Origin: Cytophagales bacterium
GTDB lineage: Bacteria; Bacteroidota; Bacteroidia; Cytophagales; Spirosomataceae
Reading direction: 5' to 3'
Assembly: GCA_013298865.1 (NCBI GenBank)
Contig: JAAFJL010000008.1
Location: forward strand, 1-61,521
Length of the DNA stretch: 61,521 nucleotides
In this document: in pieces, positions 42,445 through 49,867 of the stretch
Numbering within the stretch: the first letter of the stretch is position 1
Layout of the letters: each line of letters opens with the position of its first letter
Made by a program: the position numbers and the translations under genes
Notes under the pieces: generated by a model
The model's input: the letters and a program-made list of their open reading frames with translations, nothing else
Database searches by the model: none
Told to the model about the DNA's origin: nothing

Positions 42445-43908
42445 CTATACCTGCGGTCGAGAAACAAACTTACCTTTTGCTTCTCCAATAATTTGGTCAT
42501 TGTCATAAATCAAATTGCCTCTAAGGAAAGTTGTTTTTACTTTTCCTGCTAATTCCATACCTTCAAAAGGCGTATATCCTTGCTGAGACTCTGATTCTGA
42601 GGACTTTACAATAAATTTTTCTTGTGGGTCAATCAGAACCAAGTCAGCATCAAAACCCAAAGCAATGTCTCCTTTGTTCAAAACGCCATATCTCTGTGCA
42701 GGATTCCAACAAACTAATTCTGCGATATGGTTATATGACATTCCTCTTTTTGTACCCTCTGTAAAAAGTCCGCTTAGTAAATATTCTGTTCCACCAAACC
42801 CAGATTTTGCCAAGAAAATATTGTCGGGATTTTTATTGTCTGTTTTAAATTCTTCTTTGCAACAGGCGTGGTCAGAGCAAATCCAATCAATTTTTCTGTC
42901 TAAAACTGCTTGCCAAAGTGCCTCCACATCTTCTCTTGGACGAATCGGCGGGTTTACTTTTGCATGGCATCCGCACGGAGAATCAACATCCAATAAAAGA
43001 TGTCCGATGGTTACTTCTCGCTTGAAATTAATATGTGGAAAAGCTGCTTGCATTAACATTGCCGCCTCAATTGCTTTATAGGAAGTTAGGTGTAACAGAT
43101 TGATATTGGGCATATTAGTCTCGTGTGCGAGATAAGATGCGATGAAAATTGCTAAGCCTTCTGAATGTGGTGGACGAGAAGCAGAATAAGCACGAAGACC
43201 AGTCAATGTTCCCTCTTCTTCTACCAATTTTGTGTAAGCAGACATGATTTCGGCAGTTTCGCAATGTAAACTTACCGAGATATAATCCTTCAATTCTGGA
43301 AATTTATCAATAGCACGTTTTACGGCACGCATCACAAATTCAAAATGAGCAATATCATATTTTTCCTCTTCTGGAATCATCAAAAAATCTTTCTGAGAGG
43401 TAGAACGACCATGTAATCCGTGAGAGCCATAAAACATAAAAATTTTAAATGAAGAAACGCCAAAGTCTTCAATCAACATTTCGATTTCTTCTAAATGTTG
43501 TTTCATCATTGGGGCGAGATGATAGGCATAATCCACATGGAATTTGCCCTCTGATACTGCCAAAACTTCGGGAAAAAATTCTTTGTAAGGTCCTGTTTTA
43601 TTCAAATAATATTGCCCTGTACGCATATAATTGAGACTACACGTAACACCGCCCATAGCAGCAGCACGACTTTCAGTAATGGCGTCGTCGCCGAGGGGGG
43701 CATAAATTCCTGTGTGCATGTGTGCATCTACAAGACCTGGAAAACAAAGTTGGTTTTTACCGTCGAAGACCTCATTTGCTTCTGAGGCATCAATTTCTGC
43801 AGCAATTTTGACAAATTTGCCATCTTTAATTCCTAAATCTAAAAGGTCAACAGCATTTTTGTTCGGGCGAACGACCCGTACATTTTTTACAATTAAATCA
43901 AGTTTCAT
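42445..43908 (-). CDS. dihydroorotase/hydantoinase-family amidohydrolase
   Basis: A 487-residue cytoplasmic metal-dependent cyclic-amide hydrolase. The first metal ligands are in FPGLVDAHMHTGI (His63, His65). Lys155 in SSFKIFMFYG is the probable carbamylated bridging lysine. SLHCETAE and HLTSYKAIEAA provide further histidines, and CSDHACC supplies the catalytic Asp. The last part has the composite beta domain (GDIALGFDADLVLIDPQEKF). The members include dihydroorotase, allantoinase and dihydropyrimidinase, and I cannot choose between them. It stands alone, with no pyrimidine or purine genes beside it. Confidence 0.85.
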   Translation of the reverse strand: MKLDLIVKNVRVVRPNKNAVDLLDLGIKDGKFVKIAAEIDASEANEVFDGKNQLCFPGLVDAHMHTGIYAPLGDDAITESRAAAMGGVTCSLNYMRTGQYYLNKTGPYKEFFPEVLAVSEGKFHVDYAYHLAPMMKQHLEEIEMLIEDFGVSSFKIFMFYGSHGLHGRSTSQKDFLMIPEEEKYDIAHFEFVMRAVKRAIDKFPELKDYISVSLHCETAEIMSAYTKLVEEEGTLTGLRAYSASRPPHSEGLAIFIASYLAHETNMPNINLLHLTSYKAIEAAMLMQAAFPHINFKREVTIGHLLLDVDSPCGCHAKVNPPIRPREDVEALWQAVLDRKIDWICSDHACCKEEFKTDNKNPDNIFLAKSGFGGTEYLLSGLFTEGTKRGMSYNHIAELVCWNPAQRYGVLNKGDIALGFDADLVLIDPQEKFIVKSSESESQQGYTPFEGMELAGKVKTTFLRGNLIYDNDQIIGEAKGKFVSRPQV

Positions 43909-44005
43909 TTTTTACGGTGGTATTTCTGAAGAGTTTTTGAGTCAAAGACTAAATATAGTAGATTTTTATGTAAATGTCCGCTATGAGTTTTAGTTTTTAC
44001 AAAAA

Positions 44006-44035
44006 AAAGGTCTTTCAATGATTTGAAAGACCTTT
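44006..44035 (-). terminator. terminator for the DUF2452 gene
   Basis: AAAGGTCTTTCAA and TTGAAAGACCTTT form a perfect 13-bp stem with a 4-nt loop. In minus-strand direction it is followed by a run of T. Confidence 0.9.
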
Positions 44036-44055
44036 GTGGAAAGTTTTAAAGAAAT

Positions 44056-44532
44056 TTAGGAAACTTCTATCTCATAATCTTTTTCGTTCTCTTCATTATA
44101 AGTTACGTCCCACGTATGGTCTGCTAACAAATGGACTTTTGCCAAATATCTATTGTATTTAAAAGACCTTCCCCATTCATTTGGAGCAACTAAAGAAAGT
44201 AAATCCACGCCATTACTACGTTCGTACATATAATAGGTTTCATTGATGATTGGCTCAAAACCCATGGCAGCATCATAGATGCGTTCAGAAATTTCTCTGC
44301 GATATTTTATTAATTGAGCTTGTTTCATTAATGTTTCCATTTGCTCTTGTAACTGACCCATTTGCCTATCAGTTTGCTGACGCATAGCTGTTACAGAACG
44401 ACCTTTGGTTTTGCCCATATCTTCGGGTTTAATAACTGCACCGCCCGCAGTATGGGCATAAGGCAATAAACCAGGGTTTTCCGCAACCTTATCTTTATTG
44501 ATAGGATTTATGATTTTATTATTCTCTTCCAT
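44056..44532 (-). CDS. DUF2452-family protein
   Basis: A 158-residue cytoplasmic protein from ATG at 44532 (MEENNKIIN); six further upstream codons are open but lack support. NPGLLPYAHTAGGAVIKPED is the family start. A predicted helical or coiled-coil segment (RQQTDRQMGQLQEQMETLMK) and ISERIYDAAMGFEPIINETY follow. The family is widespread in Bacteroidota and some eukaryotes; its function is unknown. Confidence 0.8.
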   Translation of the reverse strand: MEENNKIINPINKDKVAENPGLLPYAHTAGGAVIKPEDMGKTKGRSVTAMRQQTDRQMGQLQEQMETLMKQAQLIKYRREISERIYDAAMGFEPIINETYYMYERSNGVDLLSLVAPNEWGRSFKYNRYLAKVHLLADHTWDVTYNEENEKDYEIEVS

Positions 44533-44842
44533 TTGATTTTTCAAAAGCATTACAATTATCTAACAAAATTACATAACATAGATTTTATATCCATCTAAAT
44601 AAAAAAATACAGATATAATAACCACAAAATATTCAATATTTAGATAATAGTATAAATTTTTCAACTTGTTTTTCATGATAAAAGTAAAATTATCTTGAAA
44701 AAATATCGTTTCTAATTCAACTTCTTTCCAAAATCATTGTTTGAAATTTTTCTCTTTTATTTCTAAAAACGCAACCCTGCAAACAAAATAAGAGTATTCC
44801 TGTTAATAAATTAATATCTCACAAACAAAACTCTCAATAAAA
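44533..44842. other. AT-rich divergent intergenic region
   Basis: This 310-bp region lies between the divergent DUF2452 and Rieske genes. It is very AT-rich, with stops in every frame. The only candidate signal I see is the -7-like element at 44564. Confidence 0.55.
44564..44571 (-). promoter_or_regulatory. candidate -7 element for the DUF2452 gene
   Basis: On the minus strand it reads TAATTTTG, an exact TAnnTTTG match 31 nt upstream of the start, the same spacing as before the desaturase gene. Confidence 0.3.
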
Positions 44843-45328
44843 ATGGAACGTAAAGAATTTTTAAATATGGTCGGAATTAGTGTTGGTGCTATCGTTCTCC
44901 AACACTGTATTAGCGGATGTTCTTCAAAATCTGACCCTACACCAATAGTACCTCCACCAGCAGGAGGTGGTGGTGGTGCAGTTACAGGCATCACTGGAAA
45001 TGCCGATGCAGGTAAAGCTATTGACTTTGTATTAGATTTGAATGATAAGAATTTTTCTATTCTTAAGGATAATGGAAAAGGAAAAATTGTTGGTTCTGTC
45101 ATTGTGGCAAGAGCAAAAAATGGCACTTTCGTTGCTCTTTCAAACGCTTGCACTCACCAGCAAACACAAGTTGAATATAGAGAAGCTAACGATGACTTCT
45201 TTTGTCCTAATCATAGCTCAACCTTCGATTTGACAGGAAAAGTTACAAAAAGTCCTGCCCCAACAAATCTTAAAGCATACAAAACTACTTTTGATAGTGT
45301 TAAAAATACATTGACAGTGAAGGAGTAA
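44843..45328 (+). CDS. Rieske [2Fe-2S] lipoprotein
   Basis: A 161-residue exported electron-transfer protein. The N-terminus MERKEFLNMVG resembles a KR-type Tat motif, and the hydrophobic segment ends in ISGC, with Cys26 as a lipoprotein cysteine. A Pro/Gly-rich linker follows. The Rieske ligands are Cys103 and His105 (ACTHQQ) and Cys121 and His124 (FFCPNHSS). It is therefore a membrane-tethered 2Fe-2S domain of the arsenite-oxidase/small Rieske type rather than a full cytochrome bc1 subunit. The redox partner is not encoded nearby. Confidence 0.92.
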   Translation: MERKEFLNMVGISVGAIVLQHCISGCSSKSDPTPIVPPPAGGGGGAVTGITGNADAGKAIDFVLDLNDKNFSILKDNGKGKIVGSVIVARAKNGTFVALSNACTHQQTQVEYREANDDFFCPNHSSTFDLTGKVTKSPAPTNLKAYKTTFDSVKNTLTVKE

Positions 45329-45360
45329 ATTTTTCTCCTCCTCAACGAAATTTTCTTTGT

Positions 45361-45404
45361 AAAATAAAAATGGTAATTTGAGGTTCAAGTTACCATTTTT
45401 ATTT
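45361..45404 (+). terminator. terminator after the Rieske gene
   Basis: ATAAAAATGGTAA and TTACCATTTTTAT pair around a 13-nt loop that is itself nearly palindromic. A-rich and T-rich flanks complete it. Confidence 0.75.
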
Positions 45405-45420
45405 CCTTTCATTTTTTCTA

Positions 45421-46473
45421 ATGTTAATCCTCTCAGAATCAAATAATTACAATCAGCCAACAACTGATGCTTACGAACAAAAAGCAATTGATTTTTGTCA
45501 GTCTTGGCTTGCTGGTAGGACAGAGTTTTTGTTACATACTTCTGGTTCAACAGGAAGGCCTAAACCAATTTTATTAAATCGTTCTCAGATGGTTGCAAGT
45601 GCCGAAATGACTATCAAAACTTTTCAGTTAGCTTCTGGAGATACTTTTTTAGTAAATCTAAATGTGGAATTCATTGCAGGAGTTATGATGTTGGTACGAG
45701 GAATGGTAGCTGGTGCAAATCTAATTATTGTTGAACCTTCTGCAAATCCATTGAAAAAATTAGATGACATTTCAATAGATTTTGGGGCATTTGTGCCTTA
45801 TCAGCTCCAAAAAATCTTAGAAGAAAGTCCAGAAAAAATTGAAGTTCTCAATAAAATGAAAGCGATAATTATAGGAGGTGCAGCAGTGAATGTAGCTTTG
45901 GAAAAGGATATTCAAGCTATACAATCTCCCGTTTATAGTACTTATGGCATGACAGAAACAGTGTCTCATATTGCAATTAGAAGATTAAATGGCAATCAAA
46001 AAGAGAACTTTTTTCAGAAATTACCCAATATTGAATTAGGAATAAACACAAATAACTGTCTCAATATCAAAGGCTTAGTGACAAATAATGAATTAATCCA
46101 AACGAATGATATTGTTGAGTTTATTAAACACAATCAATTTAAAATATTAGGGAGAATCGACAATGTAATCAATAGTGGTGGCGTAAAAATTCAGTTGGAA
46201 AAAGTTGAAAGAAACATTGAGATTTATTTTGAAGAACATAAAATAAATGCTCGGTTTTGGACAGCAGGAATTCAAGATGAAAACTTAGGTCAAAAATTGA
46301 TTCTTGTCCTTGAAAGTTCTTTAGCAATAGATTTTCCAAAACTGAAAAACTCACTTCTAAATTCTCTCTCGAAATATGAAATTCCGAGAGAAATTTTCTA
46401 CTCAAATCCATTCTTGGAAACGCCTACTGGAAAAATTGATAAGAAATCAATTCTGAAATCGCTAAATTTGTAA
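45421..46473 (+). CDS. menE: MenE-like AMP-dependent acyl-CoA ligase
   Basis: The 350-residue cytoplasmic enzyme belongs to the acyl-adenylate superfamily. The P-loop-like motif LLHTSGSTGRPKPILL is complete. VYSTYGMTETVSHIAIRRL is the A5/adenine region and FKILGRIDNVINSGGVKIQL the hinge. PTGKIDKKSILKSL supplies the C-terminal catalytic lysine. The short length matches Bacteroidota o-succinylbenzoate-CoA ligases of the menaquinone pathway (about 350 residues). No other men genes are next to it, so the substrate remains inferred. Confidence 0.8.
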   Translation: MLILSESNNYNQPTTDAYEQKAIDFCQSWLAGRTEFLLHTSGSTGRPKPILLNRSQMVASAEMTIKTFQLASGDTFLVNLNVEFIAGVMMLVRGMVAGANLIIVEPSANPLKKLDDISIDFGAFVPYQLQKILEESPEKIEVLNKMKAIIIGGAAVNVALEKDIQAIQSPVYSTYGMTETVSHIAIRRLNGNQKENFFQKLPNIELGINTNNCLNIKGLVTNNELIQTNDIVEFIKHNQFKILGRIDNVINSGGVKIQLEKVERNIEIYFEEHKINARFWTAGIQDENLGQKLILVLESSLAIDFPKLKNSLLNSLSKYEIPREIFYSNPFLETPTGKIDKKSILKSLNL

Positions 46474-46492
46474 AAAACTTCAATAAATAGAC

Positions 46493-47224
46493 ATGGCTTT
46501 TTCTAATTTAATTATCAAGTTTGAGACCTCAGACTCCATTCCTGCACCGTTTTCTTATCAGGTTATTTTTCAAACCAATCAATCACAACTCATTGATTTT
46601 CAATTACATTACACAAATAGAGAAGAACTTTCGGATGAAGAAATTGAGCAAGAAGGATTCACGAAGGGTGATGATTTTGCTTGGAAAGGAGAATTAAATG
46701 AAGTCTGGAAAACCGTAATTGAAGATGCCTTGAATTCAACAAAATTCAAGAAAGAAGCTGGAAATGAATTTGAAGATTTTTGGGAGATTTCTGTTGATGG
46801 TGTAATAAAAGGAATTCCGACAGACTCTGAAAAATGGGGTTTTCTTTTACAGGAACTTCAGCAAGCAGTTTTTGAAACGGCGAAAAAAGAAAAACCTTTT
46901 GAGATGTATTTTTTGAATATCGTCAATAATAGAATTGTAACAAATACGGAATTTCAAGTACATTTTTCTAACAGAAAAGCAACCGCTACCAGCCAAGAAC
47001 AACGAATAATTTTAGAATGGGAAGATGCAACGGCAATCATCGAAAAAGTATTTCTTGGAGAATTTTTGCCAGAAAAAGCCATTGCGACTTTTCCCGTAAA
47101 AAATGGTAAATACTTGAATTTTGGAGATGAAATTTGGTATCAGATTGGACCTTCTATTAAAAATCCGCACGGCAACAAAGGCTATTTGAAGGAACTCGAA
47201 GGGGTTTTAGAGAATTTGGTCTAA
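46493..47224 (+). CDS. conserved-looking hypothetical protein
   Basis: A 243-residue cytoplasmic protein, acidic, with no signal peptide, membrane segment or motif that I recognise. It contains LHYTNREELSDEEIEQEGFT and FEDFWEISVDG segments, and appears to be alpha/beta. It follows the MenE-like gene after 19 bp on the same strand, so the two are probably co-transcribed. Its last 4 bp overlap the end of the convergent regulator gene. Confidence 0.6.
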   Translation: MAFSNLIIKFETSDSIPAPFSYQVIFQTNQSQLIDFQLHYTNREELSDEEIEQEGFTKGDDFAWKGELNEVWKTVIEDALNSTKFKKEAGNEFEDFWEISVDGVIKGIPTDSEKWGFLLQELQQAVFETAKKEKPFEMYFLNIVNNRIVTNTEFQVHFSNRKATATSQEQRIILEWEDATAIIEKVFLGEFLPEKAIATFPVKNGKYLNFGDEIWYQIGPSIKNPHGNKGYLKELEGVLENLV

Positions 47225-48198
47225 GACAATTTACTCAACTCTTCTTGTAAATCTTCGATTAATCGTTTCACTTTATCCACCGAGATTTGGGGTTCTGGTA
47301 ATTGATAACTGATAAAGGCTTTGATTTCCCAAACCTCCAAAACATCTTTTGTTTGTAGTTCAAAACTCGGAATGTTTGACTGGTCTGAACTCAATAAAAA
47401 AGTACCTTTTATTTTTGATTGATTGTAGATTCTACGGTAAATAATTCCGTGTGGAGCTGTCACTAAAATGTAGTTTTTCCCATCAATTATTTCTTCATAA
47501 TTATTTTTATCCTTTCCTATCAACATTGCACCTTGAAAAGCAAAATCTGAGCCTGCTTCAAAAGCACGATAATTTCCTCCTGAAAAATTGGGTAATTGAA
47601 TGATTGGCAAAGAGTTTAAAAATTCTCCCTGACGAGATTTATTAATGTATTCCCCAATCTGATTTTGCCTCACATAACGTATGTTTCCCTGGAATGATAC
47701 ACTTTTGGAAGTGCTTTCCATTTCTTTGTGACTTGATTCTCCATTAGAATTTGGCATCACAACATTCTGAACGGGAGGTTTAACCTGAATTGTTTGTGGA
47801 GGTTCACTTTGATAAAACTTATCAATGAAGTTATGATTTGTTTCTCTCTCAAACTCAACAGTTTCATTATTAGAAATCGTTGACGTGAAATTATTTAGGG
47901 GCAACGGAGGAGGGTTTTGTAACGTTTTATTAGTTATTGCAGCAATTGATTGAGGTTGAGTGGATAGATTCAAACCTGGCGTTTCCTTAATTTTTCTAAT
48001 ATCAGTTTTTATCAAAGAGTCAACGGTTGTTCCAAAAACTTGAGCAATCATTTTCAAATTATCTAAATTAGGATTCGCCCTTGCTTCTTCATAAGCTCCT
48101 AATAGTGAACGCTTTATACCAATTCTTCGAGAAAACTGCTCCTGAGTTAATCCATTCAAGCGGCGGAGGTACTTGATATTGTTGCTAACAATTGACAT
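47221..48198 (-). CDS. XRE-family regulator with C-terminal S24-like domain
   Basis: The 325-residue DNA-binding protein has a helix-turn-helix at about residues 7-60 (IKYLRRLNGLTQEQFSRRIG, then GAYEEARANPNLDNL). A polar Gln/Asn/Pro-rich linker spans about residues 70-165. The C-terminal part (FEAGSDFAFQGAMLIGKDKN and YILVTAPHGIIYRRIY) resembles the S24/LexA-type peptidase fold. A catalytic Ser-Lys pair is not obvious, so autocleavage is uncertain. The gene is convergent with the hypothetical gene and divergent from aldehyde dehydrogenase, which may be a target. Confidence 0.82.
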   Translation of the reverse strand: MSIVSNNIKYLRRLNGLTQEQFSRRIGIKRSLLGAYEEARANPNLDNLKMIAQVFGTTVDSLIKTDIRKIKETPGLNLSTQPQSIAAITNKTLQNPPPLPLNNFTSTISNNETVEFERETNHNFIDKFYQSEPPQTIQVKPPVQNVVMPNSNGESSHKEMESTSKSVSFQGNIRYVRQNQIGEYINKSRQGEFLNSLPIIQLPNFSGGNYRAFEAGSDFAFQGAMLIGKDKNNYEEIIDGKNYILVTAPHGIIYRRIYNQSKIKGTFLLSSDQSNIPSFELQTKDVLEVWEIKAFISYQLPEPQISVDKVKRLIEDLQEELSKLS

Positions 48199-48244
48199 AA
48201 ATTCTAAATTGAGTATTTTTGAGTAAGGATACGTTTTACGAAGA

Positions 48245-48252
48245 CAAAAATA
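48245..48252 (-). promoter_or_regulatory. candidate -7 element for the XRE-S24 gene
   Basis: On the minus strand it reads TATTTTTG, an exact TAnnTTTG match 47 nt upstream of the start. No spaced -33 element is visible. Confidence 0.28.
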
Positions 48253-48358
48253 TAAGTTTAATTGATATTCACAGTATTAATCTATGAATTTTAGTGGTTT
48301 ATCAGTAAATTACATTTTAAATTTTTACCAATAATGCTTCATTAAAATACTGAAAAAC

Positions 48359-49789
48359 ATGAATAATATTCTGACTAATACAATTAACGAGAATTCGATT
48401 GTAGAAATATATAAATCTCAAAAGAAAAATGCTTTGGCAGTATCGCAAACTACTGCAAATGAAAGGATTCAGAAATTAAAAAAGATATTGTCATGGATTT
48501 CTACTAATGAAGCGTTGATTCAGGAGGCGATGTTTAAAGATTTCAAAAAGCATCCCTCAGAGGTTCTAATTGGTGAAATATTAGGTGTAAATGGTGAAAT
48601 CAAACATCTGATTAAACATTTAAAATCTTGGATGAAACCTTCGTCTGTGCCAACGCCTTTGAATATGGTTGGGTCATCTGCATACGTGAAATACGAAGCT
48701 AAAGGAGTTTGTTTGATTATTTCTCCTTGGAATTACCCTTTCAATTTGGCAATAAAACCTTTAGTACAAGCCATTGCAGCAGGTAATACTGTTATTTTGA
48801 AACCTTCTGAAATGACACCGCATACTTCAGCTTTGACGAATAAAATGCTGACAGAGTTATTCGAGCCAAACGAAATTGCAGTTGTAGAAGGCGATGCCAA
48901 TGTTTCAACGTTATTGCTATCACTTCCTTTCAATCATATATTTTTTACTGGTAGTCCTGCGGTGGGTAAAATTGTCATGACAGCTGCTGCAAAACATTTA
49001 GCATCAGTAACGTTGGAGTTAGGTGGAAAATCACCTTGTGTAATTGACGAAACTGCTAATATCAAAAAAACTGCTGAAAAGTTGGCTTGGGGGAAATTCT
49101 TGAACAATGGACAAACCTGTATTGCACCAGACTACGTATTGGTACATGAAAGTGTGAAGGACGAATTGGTCGAAAATTTGAAAAAATCGGTCGAGGCAAT
49201 GTATAATCCTGATGGAAAAGGAATTGAAAATTCAATAGATTATTGTAGAATTGTAAATGCCAGACATTACAATAGGGTGAATCGTTTGTTGGCAGATTCT
49301 GTTGAAAAAGGAGCAAATATTGCATACGGAGGAAAATCTATTGAAACTGACAATTATGTTTCGCCAACAATTCTGACAGATGTTAATGATTCGATGGCAG
49401 TGATGCAGGAAGAGATTTTTGGTCCAATTTTACCCATCATTCCTTATAAAAATCCCCAGGATGTAGTTGAAATAATCAATAATAGAGACAAACCTTTAGC
49501 GATGTATATTAATTCTTCTAAATCGAAAAATATTGATTTTTTCATGAATTCAACGTCTGCTGGAGGAACTGTAATCAATGATTCAATTATCCATTATGGA
49601 CATTCTGAATTACCTTTTGGCGGAGTAAATAATTCTGGCATTGGAAAGTCTGGTGGGATTTGGGGTTTTCTTGAATTTTCAAATCAAAGAGCCGTTTTGC
49701 ATCAAAAATATGGAACTTTCAAAATGATTTTTCCTCCTTATACTCCTACTGTAAAGAAATTAATCAATTTTATTGTGAAATATTTGTAG
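48359..49789 (+). CDS. aldehyde dehydrogenase (class 3-like)
   Basis: A 476-residue NAD(P)-dependent enzyme that oxidises aldehydes to acids. ISPWNYPFNLAIKPLVQAIA and AGNTVILKPSE form the cofactor-binding part; FFTGSPAVGK is the glycine loop. The catalytic residues are Glu220 (TLELGGKSP) and Cys254 (NNGQTCIAP). The C-terminal hydrophobic tail (PTVKKLINFIVKYL) resembles the membrane-associating end of fatty-aldehyde dehydrogenases. It lies divergent from the XRE-S24 regulator. Confidence 0.94.
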   Translation: MNNILTNTINENSIVEIYKSQKKNALAVSQTTANERIQKLKKILSWISTNEALIQEAMFKDFKKHPSEVLIGEILGVNGEIKHLIKHLKSWMKPSSVPTPLNMVGSSAYVKYEAKGVCLIISPWNYPFNLAIKPLVQAIAAGNTVILKPSEMTPHTSALTNKMLTELFEPNEIAVVEGDANVSTLLLSLPFNHIFFTGSPAVGKIVMTAAAKHLASVTLELGGKSPCVIDETANIKKTAEKLAWGKFLNNGQTCIAPDYVLVHESVKDELVENLKKSVEAMYNPDGKGIENSIDYCRIVNARHYNRVNRLLADSVEKGANIAYGGKSIETDNYVSPTILTDVNDSMAVMQEEIFGPILPIIPYKNPQDVVEIINNRDKPLAMYINSSKSKNIDFFMNSTSAGGTVINDSIIHYGHSELPFGGVNNSGIGKSGGIWGFLEFSNQRAVLHQKYGTFKMIFPPYTPTVKKLINFIVKYL

Positions 49790-49867
49790 CCATTGCAATA
49801 ATCTCATGATAGCAGTTTCCAAATTGAATTACTTTCAAATTAACTCATTTTGACTCATTACCTACGA

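Noticed and set aside
42665..43081. 138-residue frame opposite the amidohydrolase gene
   Set aside because: Shadow of conserved catalytic segments on the opposite strand; no recognisable feature.
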